Source: Phorcus lineatus
Lineage: Eukaryota; Mollusca; Gastropoda; Trochida; Trochidae
Reading direction: 5' to 3'
NCBI GenBank assembly: GCA_921293015.1
Contig: OV121092.1
Location: forward strand, 12,654,001 to 12,718,000
Length of the DNA: 64,000 nucleotides
The translations under genes and the position numbers were made by a program. This document shows positions 1 through 12,440 of the stretch, piece after piece. The notes beneath the pieces were generated by a model. That model worked only from the letters and a program-made list of their open reading frames with translations. It was not told where the DNA came from and did no database searches. Within the stretch, counting starts at the first letter, position 1. Each line of letters opens with the position of its first letter.

Positions 1-2095
1 TAAGTTACAAATTATCAAACTGGATCCAAATATTATAAATATATAAGATTTCACTGTTAAGAATTCCATTTACACATTACACCAAGAATTCATATTCCAC
101 TCCAAGCACCTCTTACGAAAATGGAAGCGTCGCAAAGTCCATTCCTCTCTTTCATTTGTAATAACTAATGATCATGTTACAATATCACCGTCGCTTTTAA
201 ACTAAAGTTCTAAACTGAACGTTCAAAAACAATGAATCCTCTAAATGTTATAACCGGAACTATTTATGTTATAAATTTATGATAAATTTATACATTGACG
301 TTTTTAGCCATGTGAACGTTTATCGCAGTGATAATATATTCTATGATATTTTTATATACCATGTAAAAACATGACTGGTAAAGTATCAAGATTGTTTCCT
401 CGATTTGCCCAAACTGTCTTGATAAAATCATTTACTTCTATACTAATAAAGTTTCATTAGTCTAGTCAGTAGATAACTATATGTTCAATTCAATTGAAAT
501 AAACAGACAGTTACTTGATATCGATAGTTAATTGTGTTTTAATACAAATACTCCAGTTCCAATATCGTTTATATAGTAAAATTAATTGAAGCATTAAACT
601 CTTTTCACTTTGCGATTCAGCTCAAGATTCTTCTTCCGTAAACTGTTAGTAGGTTTGCTTCAAGCCAAAGACGCTACTTATAAATACATTAGGTTATCTC
701 CTTATCGTGAAAGCTCACGTAATATGAACGGTTCAACAGGTTGAAAACTCTATCCCTGTGTCAATTGTAAGAAGCTTGTCTCAAGTAAAATGGATTTATT
801 ATTAATCAGATAAAATGATAATGGAGTCTTGTGTGTTTCCTTGGTATCAGGTATTGGTGATGGGTGTTCGTCTGGTCTTCCGTTTACAGTGGCCAATAAA
901 TGTCAAATGCTTCTTGATTCTTTGGATTTATAACTGATCGCTTCCAAAACTAAATTTAGCCGAACCATTTACTTTAACGTTTGATATTTTACTTCCCGAC
1001 CATTTTGGAAAAAATGACTGCATTAATGAGGCTCGTTATTCTCAGCTTAAAACAACCAACTGTTTATAAAGATACAAATACGAAATGAATGTAATGAATA
1101 AAAACCGTTTGTCAAAGTTTACAAACGTTGACCTATAAAAGCACATTGATGACTGCTAGATTGAAAAACGGGAAACACGTTTCTATTATTTTACATCTTA
1201 GTAATAAAACGCGACAAATAGATAGAGTTCTTCCATTGAAACCAAATGTTGATATCTACTCAAAACATCTATGTTTGAAATAGATGAGTTGTGAATTCAA
1301 TTAATTGATAAATGTTTTAAAAATGATAAAATTTATATAATAGTTTTATAATAGTAATAATAGTTTATAATAGTTAAAATATTAATCTAATACTAATATA
1401 AAACTATGAAATAATACAATACAATTTAATTTTATAATCACATTCTGATATAGCATATCTCCGGTAACCTGGCTTTCTAACGTGTTCCTTATGTATATTA
1501 ACTGACAAAATTGTGAATCATAAGTTTGATTATAGACCATTTCTCATTAAAATTGTATTAACGGCTTTACTAACGACTTTTTACGACGTTGTACATGAGT
1601 ACTGAACTACGTAGTATATCCTGGTTATTAATTAAAAAAATATCTCAATGCAGGCATAACAGATTTGCAAGTCTTTGAAATCGGTGTATTTAACGGATCG
1701 TGGCACACTCAATCCCAAAGTCCATTCCTTCCCCCATTCTCCTGAAAAAAATTAACAGAACGCAAATAAAAATAATGAAATAAAAACAACAAAGTCAATA
1801 GAAATGTACATTTGAAGGTAACTGGGCATTGTTAATATAATCTGATAACAAGATCAACGTCTGTATAACATATTGTTCTTTGTAATGTTGTATGTACCCT
1901 ATATGATGACTGAAATACTAGGAAGTTCTGAGTTCGAGGTGAAGAATATATTTCATTTTCTTATATTTCTTATCAAGTTTGCCTTTTGGTAGCCCTGATC
2001 TAGATCTGTATCTGAATCGGAAGAATTGTTCATTTTTACTCATAATAAATCATCACTAATATGACAATGTTATGGTAAAGGTGCAGATATGTTGT

Positions 2096-2390
2096 GTATT
2101 GGTGAATAACTCAAATGTCGAAATAGATATTTCGCATCGTAGTATTTCTATTCACAGCGTTCAAATACGGCATTATGAAAACAAAATCCGTACTTTCATT
2201 TGAATCAAAGGACAGTAATATTGCCTAATATGATGACATATATATATTTATATTTGTTCTGTCAAATGATATCATACCTAATATGATTGTCTCACAAGAC
2301 CACTCATTTCTCCCGGAAGTCCGATTGATGACTGGGGTCAAGTATTTGATGGTCAAATGGTCAAATCGTTGACGTTAAACCAAATTCAAG
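2096..2390. other. Copy A-specific segment of about 0.3 kb
   Basis: Flanking blocks (GTGCAGATATGTTGTG on the left, ATATGGGAAGTATGATTATC on the right) have counterparts near 9528-9595 in copy B, but the intervening bases do not. It is either an insertion in copy A or a deletion in copy B. I saw no terminal inverted repeat and no coding signal; it contains a short run of TATATATATT. Confidence 0.55.
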
Positions 2391-2807
2391 TTTTGAAATT
2401 TTCATATGGGAAGTATGATTATCAATTTGCCTCTCACTTTGATTCATCATTCAAATTTGCATTATGAAATTATCAATCTCCTTAGAATAAAATCCGATAT
2501 TGCTGCACTACATTACGCAGATTTTACATGTAACTTATTCGAGCATTTTAGATTTCATTTTAATGAGGATGGAAAATAGGATAGTTCTGCCAAGAATAAA
2601 ATATTAAAAACATATACACTTTTATGATATATATTTCTATCTAGTACTATAATGTACTATTAATATCGTGGAAAAGAGGGAAGATTTCTTCGGAGAAATT
2701 CTGATGACGCACGTTGTGCCAGTTATCAGACTGAAAACCGTAAAGGACTGAAAACAACAAAACTAAATATGCTTGGTATTTGCTTATCATAGACACCAAA
2801 ACTACTA

Positions 2808-3304
2808 CAGTCAGACCTCGATAATCCGAACACTTCCGTTTTTCATCAAAAACGTTCGGATAACTACTGAAATGAACCAAATCTACAGACAGACGACATA
2901 TATTTATAATTATCACACAAAAAGAGAAATTTCAATTATTACAATCACAAACCTTTGATACACAAAGTGAGACATCTCAATTTATTACAATCACAAACTG
3001 CTGACACGGCTCAACTCCCATGTCAATCCACTGTCATTGAAGTTTACCGATTCAATCAGTGTGGTGCTCGCTTATCTAGGGGATTATCGAACGCTTTGAT
3101 GAACCGTCGGATTAATGAAGCAGAAATAGCTGTAATTAACTAATCCGTTACAGCTAATCAGCGTTCGGATTCGGAGACTGAATCAACGGATTAATGAATC
3201 AACATTTAATGAGTTTATATAGAGATTAGTTTGGTTACAGCTTGCTACCGTTCGGATACTGCGAGATTCGGATTATCGGTGGCCGGACTATCGCGAGTTG
3301 ACTG
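2808..3304. mobile_element. Non-autonomous pogo/Tigger-like DNA transposon (MITE), 497 bp
   Basis: The left end reads CAGTCAGACCTCGATAATCC. The right end, reverse-complemented, reads CAGTCAACTCGCGATAGTCC, giving imperfect terminal inverted repeats of about 24 bp. The element is bracketed by TA on each side (2806-2807 and 3305-3306). The orthologous place in copy B (around 9981-10000, ACTACTATTCTTAAAT) is an exact empty site with one TA. TA target duplication plus a CAGT...TCGATAATCCG terminus is typical of the pogo/Tigger branch of the Tc1/mariner superfamily. There is no transposase frame; the two short open frames inside are interrupted and unrelated to transposase, so it would need a transposase in trans. 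Identification of the superfamily is by TIR style only. Confidence 0.85.
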
Positions 3305-4697
3305 TATTCTAAAATAGAAGGAATACGTTAACCTTATCGAACCACCATTCTCTCCCAAAAGAGGTAGCTCCGTCATAAATGTCTATACAACCTCTTGTCT
3401 TAATACGAAGGTTTCTCGGTTTCCAGTATTATTTATGTCATTAATCGGCAACGAATCTATGTCCATTAAGTTTTCTCAGTGTCCAAAAGATCACAGATAC
3501 AATCATTGTGCCACATCTCGTGGTATCATTTCAAATCATCCGAGAACTTACCTTACGGAAGTCGAAAATACAACGCCATATGCATAAACGACAATTCTAA
3601 TCATTGAACTATTTGCAAAGGAAATATTTCAGGTTTCCTTAATGCAAGCTGACATCCTCAGCCAGTAAATGACACATATATTCCGTGCAAATGGCCACTA
3701 TCTACTAATTAATTGTTGTACATTATTGCATAAATGACAAAACAGAAGAGTCCTTGTCTATTCTGGTCTCATAATAGGTGTCCTCGTACACGTGGAATAT
3801 GCATGACAAGTATCGGTCCCTGTTAGGGCTATTAGACGCCATGACTTAGTTGGCCAATTTATGTTACACAGTTTTCGCTGTTGATCAATTCAATGTTGTC
3901 GTGAAAATGACAGTGTGACACGTCAGAAAAACATGAACATTTTTATTAGCTGCTTCACTTTCCTGCCATTACATGTGATGTAGGTATCAACACCATGAAT
4001 TTGGTATTTGGTATCGTATACCTTATATAGTATCGTAAATATAATTAATTATTAATATATAAACGCCATACTTTATAGAATAATGCCCTATTGAAATAAA
4101 AATAAATCCTTTTTATAGTATAGGGCCAAAACCCCACCAAACGTATAAATAAAGTAGAGAATGGATTGTTTGGAGATGAATTGGGTGCATTAGGAAGTCA
4201 ATGTCTATTAGAAATTTACCTATAATTTATACATGTTGGACAACATGGCAGCCTAAGTGTGATACCAAGCCGACCTGTAGTCATCTGCATCGTCTACGAG
4301 AGTTAAAGCAAGTTTAACTGTTTTGATTTTTTTCAAAGGAATGAATACAACATAATTAGAGTCTTTTCTTCACAAATCATTTTGGTGTAATGTATTCGTA
4401 TTACATCGAAATGAATTTAATAGAATAAAGAAAAGGAGAAAAAACAATGTAGTGTTTGGTCATAGTAGGTGTGATATTCTGTTTCTTTGTTGTCAAAGCA
4501 GTGGTTTGTCAATGCCAATGAATTGTGAAATAATGAACGTTTATAGTATAGTCAAGTCATGTAGTATGTAAGATAGAGAAAGCATAATGAAAACTAAATC
4601 GTGACAACTAGTAATTAACTCGCCTCTTCGGTGCTCGTTGATAAATGTTTACTAAATGTTTATAAATTGAATCCCCTTCACGCATTCTGCATTACAA

Positions 4698-5976
4698 AAT
4701 GCAAAATGAGGTAAAACAACGAATGTCATGTTTCTTTTTGAAAGCATTAAAGTACGAATATAATTATTCAGTTTAGATCAAGTTTGATTACAAAGTAAGG
4801 TTTTCTGAAATCTTATTCCAAATCATCTTATTTTAATTACATTTGATCACGTTATTAAAACTCTCCGGGTAAACCTATTATGTTGCTGTTAAAATGTAAC
4901 AGTGTTTGATACATAAGGCATTCAGAAGCAGTACCAGGAACCCACAAAATGAGTTATATATCATTGTTTTCGTCTTGGGTCACGCTAACCCTGATCTTTT
5001 AGTGCAACCGTCTCCCTTTACAGTCGATGTAAATACATTGGTTATCTTACTTTCCACAACTTTCTTGTTTTCCGTATGTTATTTCTTAAGTTATAAATGA
5101 TCATAAAAATAAGGTTTTATCTTTCTCATTCCAAATAGATTTAAATTTTTTGCTGTCAACACAATCAAATATTTCAGCGAGGCTGCTTTCAAAAGCAACG
5201 GTAACAATAATTTTTTCAAAGCATATAAACGGGAAAAACAACAACACGGACACATTTGAACTGTGTTTTTACAGACAACATTTTATGTTGTAAATCAATA
5301 CAAAATAAATCGGTTATATATATTAGGCTCAAGCAAATGCTAAGTACTTTAATGTCTTTGAAATTAAGTTTTTATTCAAACTTAAACATTTTGTGAATAG
5401 TGTAGGGATACGACTTATTTGCTTTCACTGACAGTGAGACACATTCAACTTAAAGTTTCTACGCAAAAGGAAATCAATTGGGTCCAACCCTTCACGAACC
5501 AGGCATTGTATCTTTAAATGTCAGTACTTCACCACCAGACACTTACATTTGGCAGACAAATCGGTCTCATTTTCAGTACAAACCTATTTAAGCAGTCGTA
5601 AGATAAGATAAGCGGCTGACAGGGCAAATGTGTGTGTTAATGCTCAATTATGGGTTAGCTGTGCTTCTAAGTCACAGTTTGTGGCTGCCTAATTGGTAAA
5701 AAGTTTCAACACTGAAGGACTCAGGGTTATTTACAATCTTTTCATGCAATTTGGGGTGCAAATTTGCCAAATGAGCTTAAATTCCAAAGCAGAGTGAAAA
5801 CATGCAACAGAGTTAGCATAGGAAACTGATAAGTGTGGTATGTGTGCCCTTGTAGAGACATAATTCTATTAGAGCAAATTCCTCTAATTTTGATCGGAGG
5901 GTTCTTGATTTTGTTGGCAATGGTTATTTCTCGTCTGATGTCCTAGTTGACTGAAGAAATATAATCCCATTAAATA
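4698..5976. other. Spacer between duplication copies, no gene seen
   Basis: AT-rich unique sequence. I see no coding exon, RNA gene or recognisable repeat. It is not matched elsewhere in the window. Confidence 0.5.
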
Positions 5977-5985
5977 TACGGATAT

Positions 5986-5986
<1 letters not shown>

Positions 5987-6018
<32 letters not shown>

Positions 6019-6940
6019 TATTTTATTCAAGTCTCACCTCGATACATATATACAGTGAAATATTTACATCGTGAAGAAAATAATAGATAAAATATATCGA
6101 GCCACCCTCCATGGGGTTATGAGAGACTATAATATACAAGTATATAACATATAAAACACATCTGCAACCAATTAAAACATTTATAATGACTTATAAAAGC
6201 AATGGAATATAAAAGATGAAATCATAAAAGTAAGTTTTATAACATATAAAAGTAAATCAAGAGTATAAGGTATTAGAACGCTTGGATAAAATAAAATGGC
6301 AGGTTTTGGCAGCAGAATTTAAAATAACCGGATGTGAGAGTATAAGACAAACTTTTTCATTATCACAGAGGTTTGTAAAATCTTCAATCTTGTTTTGGCA
6401 TATATTTAAAAGTTCAGTTCTCTCTTCTTGATATTGAGGGCATGTAAGTAGAGCATGGGTTTCATCTTCTATTATATACATGCATATCACAAATCAAATA
6501 CATATACATGCACGTGTATCTTCATCATCATTAGTAATGTTTATAACTCAATACTGGTCCTGCATGCCAGAAAAGAGGGCATCTTTGATTTCCGAACTGA
6601 GTAGAAAGAATGATTTACAATAATCGTAAAACGGATGTTTTGGACTGAGAGTAGTTATTTCATAGCGTGTATTGTCAAATTATTATCTCAAGTAAACATT
6701 ACATTGGCTTGACATGCTGCTAATGTGAGTATTATCCAACAGTCGTTTATTAGAAAGACCTTTGATAAAAACACGCGTTTCTCTTCCACGAGACGGATTA
6801 AGGTTATAAAATACAGTCCTTCTACACGTTTTTAGTATATGTTGATCCGCGTTGACACAGAAAACGTGATTCTGGTATGGTGTTTCTTGTCAGTGTGTGG
6901 AATGAATTATTCGTGATAAGATAAGAGGTTTGAAGTGTTT
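5987..6940 (-). mobile_element. Decayed LINE 3' end with CAGA-repeat tail
   Basis: Read on the minus strand, a degenerate reverse-transcriptase ORF is followed by a short 3' UTR ending in GAATAAAATATCTGTCTG and a (CTGT)n tail, which is the + strand (CAGA)n at 5987-6018. The same junction (repeat tail next to ATTTTATTCA) recurs at 28182-28210, so the two are 3' ends of one or of related LINE families. Upstream, minus-strand frames remain patchily open up to about 7344 with at least one frameshift, so the element may be longer. The clade is not assigned. Confidence 0.78.
6257..6936 (-). pseudogene. LINE reverse transcriptase C-terminal remnant
   Basis: One minus-strand reading frame stays aligned for about 225 codons with about six in-frame stops (for example at 6494-6496 and 6890-6892). 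Its last 77 codons are open and contain the signature found at the C-terminus of many LINE polyproteins: a Cys, then IEDETHALLTCPQYQEER, i.e. C...EDE-H-LL-CP-Y--ER, a CCHC-like tail motif. Upstream in frame there is HPFYDYCKSFF and further basic sequence. The stops show it is dead. Catalytic RT motifs would lie upstream and are not visible. Confidence 0.78.
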
Positions 6941-7344
6941 TAAATGTATGACTGTCAAAAACTTTGTTCTGATGCGCCTTATATAATCAACAAGCTGATC
7001 CAGTTAACAAATTGTGTACCTAAAACCAGGTGATATCGAAATATTCAGTGAAACATGACTTAGATGTATTTATATTCTGAGCGGTTGATTAAAAAAAGTA
7101 ACTTTCAAAACTGTGTGTATCCAAGATACACAAATTATTCTCAATACCATTTATATTATTAATATATCTTTGTAACTTGAATGTTTTTATCCGACTAACT
7201 TCCAAATTTGCCGTTTTATGAACCAGTTTCTCTCGAATGCCAGTTCTGTAGGCCAGAAAAGCCAAACTATTTTAAGGTCAGTCAATAAGTCATTGTCAGA
7301 TTGGTCTGGGGCAAGTCTGTGAATATTTATTCTTGTGGCTCTAT
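6941..7344 (-). other. Possible 5' continuation of the decayed LINE
   Basis: On the minus strand, frames with protein-like composition run from 7344 towards 7090 (for example LKIVWLF, then, after a frameshift, GIREKLVHKTANLEVSR). I do not recognise a domain. The segment abuts the start of duplication copy B at 7345. Whether it is also duplicated cannot be judged because the window starts at the equivalent point of copy A. Confidence 0.3.
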
Positions 7345-10300
7345 TAAGTTACAAATTATCAAACTGGATCCAAAAGTTATAAATATATAAGATTTCACTG
7401 TTAAGAATTACATTTGTACGCTGTTTCCAATGCATATTACACCGAGAATTCATATTCCACTCCAAACACCTCTTACGAAAATGGAAGAGTCGCCAGGTCC
7501 TTTCCCCTCAGAAGTTAGTACGCAAATTAGATCCCTCTTTCATTTGTAATAACTTATGACCATGTTACAATATCACCGTCGCTTTTAAACTAAAGTTTCT
7601 AAACTGAACGTTCAAAAACATTGAATCCTCTAAATGTTATAACCGGAACTATTATGTTATAAATTTATGATAAATTTATATATATTGATATTTTTAGCCA
7701 TGTGAACGTTTATCGCAGTGATAATATATTCTATGATATTTTAAATACCATGTAAAAACATGACTGGTAAAGTAACAAGATTGTTTCCTCGATTTTGCCC
7801 AAACTGTCTTGATAAAATCTGTTACTTCTATACCGATAAAGTTTCATTAGTCTAGTCAGTAAATAACGTATATGTTCAATTCAATTGACAGTAACAGTAA
7901 CTTGTTATCGATAGTTAGTTAGTTGTGTTTTCAGAAAAAGTACTCCAGTTCCTATATCGCTTATATAGTAAAAGTAAATAAAGCATTAAACTGTTTTCAC
8001 TTTGCAATTCAGCTCAAGATTCTTCTTCCGAAAACTGTTAGATGGTTTGCTTCTTATACACATGCCATAGACGCTACTTGATAAACATTATGTTATCTCC
8101 TTATCGTGAACGCTCACGTAATATAAACGGTGCAACAGGCTGAAATCTCTATCCCTGTGTCAATTGTAAGAAGCTTGTCTCAAGTAAAATGGATTTATTA
8201 TTAATCAGATAAAATGATAATGGAGTCTTGTCTGTGTCCTTGGTATCAGGTATAGGTGATGGGTCTTCGTCTGGTCTTCCGTTTACAGTGGCCAATAAAT
8301 ATCAAATGCTTCTTTATCCTTTGGATTTATAATTTATCCCTTCCAAAACTAAATTAGCTGAACCATTTAAACGTTAAGTTAACGTTTGATATTTTACTTT
8401 CCGACCGTTTTGGAAGAATTGACTGCATTAATGAGGCTCGTTGTCCACAGCTTAAAATAACCAACCGTTTATAAAGATATCCTACAAATACGAAAGAATG
8501 TAATGAATAAAAACCGTTTGTAAAAGTTTACAAACGTTGACCTATAAATAGCACATTGATGACTGCTAATTTGAAGAAGAGGAAACACGTTTCTATTATT
8601 TTACATCTTAGTAATAAAATGCGACAAATAGCTAGAGTTCTTCCTTTGAAACCAAATGTTGTTATCTACCCAAAACATCTCATATGTTTAAAATAGATGA
8701 GTTATAAATCCAATTAATGTTTCTTTTATGATAGTTAAAATAATGATATGATACTAAAATAAAACTTTAATTTAATACAGTACAATATAATTATCATTTA
8801 ACTTATCTCCAATAATCTGGCTTTCTAACATTTTCCTTATTTATATTAAATGACAAAATAATTATTGTGAATCATAAGTTTGATTAAAGACCATTTCTCA
8901 TTTAAATTGTATAAACGGTTTTACTAACGACTGTTTCAACATTAGTAGTTATACATGAGTACTGAAATACGTAATATATCATTGTTATTAATTCCAAAAA
9001 TATCTCAATGCAGGTATAAGAAATCTGCAAGTCTTTGAAATCGTTGTATTTGACGGATTTTGGCACACTCAGCCCAAAGTACATTCCTTCCCCCATTCTT
9101 CTGATAAAATATAACATAACACAAATGAAATACAAACAACATAGTAAATAGAAATGAGCATTTGAAGGTAACTGGGCATTTGGCATATCTGGTAACAAGA
9201 TCAACGTCTGTATAACATATTGTTCTTTGTATTATTTTTCTTCTCTGTTCTTTACATGAACATCGAATATCCGAAATAACTTATTTGATTAGTGTCCAAA
9301 CATTTCTTGTTTGGAGGAGCTATATGATGACTGAAATCTTAGTTAGTTCTGAGTTCAAGATGAAGAATATATTTCTCACCGAATTGTGCCATTTGCTAGC
9401 CCTGAATCGGAAGAATTCTTCATTTCTTATATAATGTCGACAAATAGTTTGTTACACTCTTTGCCTCTCTCCAGAATCGTAATGTACTCCCAATGAATCA
9501 AAACTAAAATGACAATGTTACGGCGAAGGTGCAAAGATGTTGTGTTGAATTAGGTTCAATTTTAAAAATATTTATATGGGGAGTATGATTATCAGTTTGC
9601 GTCTCACGTTGTATCATCATTCAAATGTGCGTTAAAAATCTCCTTTAAAAAAATCCAATGTTGCTGCCATACATTACGCAGATTTTACATGTAACCTATT
9701 CGAACATTCTAGCGCATTTTAGATTTCATAATAATGAGGATGTAAATAAGGATAGTTCTGCCAAGAATGAAATATCAAAAACATATACACTTTATGATAT
9801 ATATATATATCTTTATAGTAATATAATGTACTATTCATATCGTGGAAAAGAGGGAAGATTTAGGGAAGATTTCTTCGGAGAAATTCTGATGAAGCCCGTT
9901 GTGCCAGTTATCGGACTGAAAACAATAAAGGATTGAACATAACAAAACTAAATATGCTTGGTAGTTGCTTATCATAGACACCAAAACTACTATTCTTAAA
10001 TAGAAGGAAAACGTTAACCTTATCGGACCACATGTGGAATTCGACACTGATCTAAACATGATGCATTAGACTATACGACTTTTCAGTATGAATCATGTCA
10101 TTTATCGGCAACCAATCTATGCCCGTTAAGTGCTCCCAGTGTCCAAAAGATCACAGATACAATCATAGTGTCACATCTCGTGGTATCATTTCAAATCATC
10201 CGAGAACGCATACCTTACGGAAGTCGAAAATACGACGACATAAATAACGGCAATTATAAGCATTGAACTATTTGCAAAGGAAATATTTCAGGTTTCCTTA

Positions 10301-10410
10301 ATGTAAGCTGACATCCTCAGCCAGTGAATGACACATATATTCTGTGCAAATGGCCACTATCTACTAATTAATTGTTGTACGTTATTGCATAAATGACAAA
10401 ACAGAAGAGT

Positions 10411-11020
10411 CCTTGTCTATTCTGGTCTCATAAGAGGTGTCCTCGTACACGTGGAATATGCATAACAAGTATCGGTCCCGTTAGGGCTAGTACACGCCAT
10501 CACTTAGTTGGCCAATTTATGTTACACAGTTTTCGCTGTTGATCAATTCAATGTTATCATGAAAATGACAGTGTGACACGGGAGAAAAACATTAACATTT
10601 TTATAAGCTGCTTCACTTTCCTGCCATTAGGTGTGATGTAGGTATCAACACCATGAATCTGGTATTTGGTATCGTATACCATATATCGTATCGTAAATAT
10701 AATTAATAATTAATATATAAACGCCATACTTTCCATGTCCATGTCTATTCTGGTCTCATAATAGGTGTCCTCATACACATGGAATATGCATGACAAATAA
10801 TGGTCCCCGTTATAGCTATTACACGCCATGCCTTAGTTGTATCTTGCCCAAATAATGTTACACAGATTTGTCTAATTGATCTGTTCAATGTTATCGTGAA
10901 AATGTCAGTGTGACACAGGGAAAAATAACCATCTTTACGAATTCGAAGTGATTCACTACCCTACCATTACATGTGATGTAGGTATCAACACCATGAATTT
11001 GGTATGTGGTATCGTGTGTG
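10411..11020 (+). repeat. Internal ~330-bp tandem duplication within copy B
   Basis: The block beginning TGTCTATTCTGGTCTCATAA and ending near the phrase GGTATCAACACCATGAAT occurs at about 10411-10690 and again, more diverged, at 10742-11020. Copy A has it only once (about 3751-4030). The second block therefore arose in copy B, or was lost from copy A, after the large duplication. Confidence 0.85.
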
Positions 11021-11140
11021 CATATTCACATATAGATGCCATAATCAATAGAATAAAACCCCATTGAAATAAAGCGAATCCCTTTTTCAATATTGGGGGG
11101 AAAATACCAAACGTATACATAAAGTAGAGAATGGATTGTT

Positions 11141-11313
11141 AATAATAATAATAATAATGATATTTATATTGCGCTAATCCACGTCACTGAGGGATATGCT
11201 CTAAGTGCATCCTGCATTATTACCCTTGTCTAACCCAAGCTGCCGGTTACAGCGCTCAAGGTCACCTCCAAGACAATCTACACCAGGTACCTATGGGTAC
11301 ATATAGGAGCCTA
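11141..11313 (+). mobile_element. Short AAT-headed SINE/MITE-like insertion
   Basis: A (TAA)n run is followed by TGATATTTATATTGCGCTAA and about 130 bp with conserved-looking phrases such as TTACAGCGCTCAAGG and TCTACACCAGGTACCTA. Copy A has a different ~80-bp sequence at this point (4171-4250). The (AAT)n-TTATATTGCGC head resembles the starts of the pieces at 21569 and 52540. It is non-coding. I recognise the style as common in marine invertebrate genomes but cannot name a family. Confidence 0.6.
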
Positions 11314-11585
11314 GGCAGCCTAACTGTGAAAACGCGCCGACCTGTAGTCATTTGCTTCGCCTACGAGTGTATATAGCAAGTTTAAATGTTTTGGTATTTG
11401 TTCAAAGGAATGATATAAAAATAATTAGTGCCTTTTATTGTCACATCATTTTGGTGTAAATGTAATCTTATTACATTGAATTGTATTTGATAGAATAAAG
11501 AAAAGAAGAAACTGTAGGTAAACTGAAATGTGTGGTGTTCTGTTTATGTGCTTCTTTGGCCATGAAGCAGTGGTTTGTCAAGATG

Positions 11586-11940
11586 GCTTATTCTATATAA
11601 ATGTTTGTGATAATAATTGAAGCATGTTCTTGCTTGATATGCATTATTTTGATTTGAAGTGCTTTCTCGTAGTTTAAACGAATAATTAAGAGATATCATC
11701 ATTACTGTAATGAATGACAGGACAGGATAACTCACTGTAATGGTTCAAATGCTATATTAACGCCAAAATTCATTCCAATAACTTGTTGTTGTTCTTTTGA
11801 TGACATCTGCTCCAGTAAGTATAGTTCACTGTCATTAATCGTCTTCGAGGGTATCTAAACCTTTTTGCCATGGTTTGTATTCTTTATGGAAAAGAGATAA
11901 CTTAGATAATCAAATTATACATTTCAGCAAAATGCATATT
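11586..11940. other. Copy B-specific segment of about 0.35 kb
   Basis: Copy A runs directly from GCAGTGGTTTGTCAA to GAATTGTGAAATAATGAA near 4500-4530. Copy B has about 350 extra bases between the equivalent phrases. No terminal repeats or coding signal were seen. Confidence 0.5.
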
Positions 11941-12344
11941 AAATGTGAAATAATTAAAGTTAATAGTAAAGTCAAGTCATGCATTAATTAAGATTGAGAA
12001 TACATGATGAGGAGTAAATTCGTAAACAATAATTAACTCGCCTCTACAGTCCTCGTTGATAAATGTTTACTACTTGTTTATGAATTGAATTACCCCTCAC
12101 GCATTCTGCAGTACAAAACAATTAACTATCTAAGAATACATTCGGGTGTTTATTAGAGTCCTGGTGAATGAAAGGTACTCCTATAACGACTTCACACAGT
12201 GGAACATGGAACACGCGTTTAATGGTTGCTTTGTAACATTAGTTAGCATTCAAATATGCTTTTTTATCATCGTGAATGTTATTTATTTCATTTTAAAAGA
12301 AAAAAATCAATTTCACCGACATTTACAAGAAATAACAAAGACCC

Positions 12345-12440
12345 ATCATTATAGGTCGAGACGTGTGCTTTTTAATAGTTATCTGAAGGACCCTTTGATG
12401 CTATTTGTGACGCGAATGCGACTTCCTTTGACGCTATATA
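12345..12440 (+). repeat. Inverted repeat, left arm (potentially coding core)
   Basis: About 75 bases around GTCGAGACGTGTGCTTTTTA are found again, inverted, at 14375-14458. This arm lies in a 102-codon open frame (12146-12454) and reads SRRVLFNSYLKDPLMLFVT. The other arm reads SRRMLFN-YLKDPLMLFVT on the minus strand. The differences are one V/M change, one whole-codon deletion and three silent third-position changes. That pattern hints at past coding constraint, but the frame shows no known domain. Confidence 0.55.

Larger units (their letters stand above)
1..4697 (+). repeat. Tandem segmental duplication, copy A (left end cut by window)
   Basis: The sequence beginning at base 1 is repeated from 7345 in the same orientation. 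Near-identical blocks recur in the same order to about 4697/12118 (the block ending CACGCATTCTGC), after which the two copies diverge. The offset grows from 7344 to about 7418 because each copy has private insertions and deletions. No gene is recognisable inside; short open frames are not shared between the copies. Copy A carries a transposon at 2808-3304 that copy B lacks, and about 0.3 kb around 2096-2390 that is missing from copy B. The true left end cannot be seen because homology starts at the first base of the window. Confidence 0.93.
7345..12118 (+). repeat. Tandem segmental duplication, copy B
   Basis: Direct-oriented paralogue of 1-4697, aligned through almost all of its length. Private features are an empty site for the pogo-like element at 9991-9992, an internal tandem duplication (10411-11020), an AAT-headed insertion (11141-11313) and about 0.35 kb around 11586-11940 with no counterpart in copy A. 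A 100-codon open frame on the minus strand at 8902-9204 is frameshifted in copy A and no better conserved than its flanks, so I do not call it a gene. Confidence 0.93.

Noticed and set aside
2773..3143. Two short + frames inside the pogo-like element
   Set aside because: No similarity to transposase; they are incidental frames in a non-autonomous element.
8902..9204. 100-codon minus-strand frame in copy B with hydrophobic segments
   Set aside because: Copy A has a frameshift and the frame is no more conserved than flanking DNA; no recognised domain.
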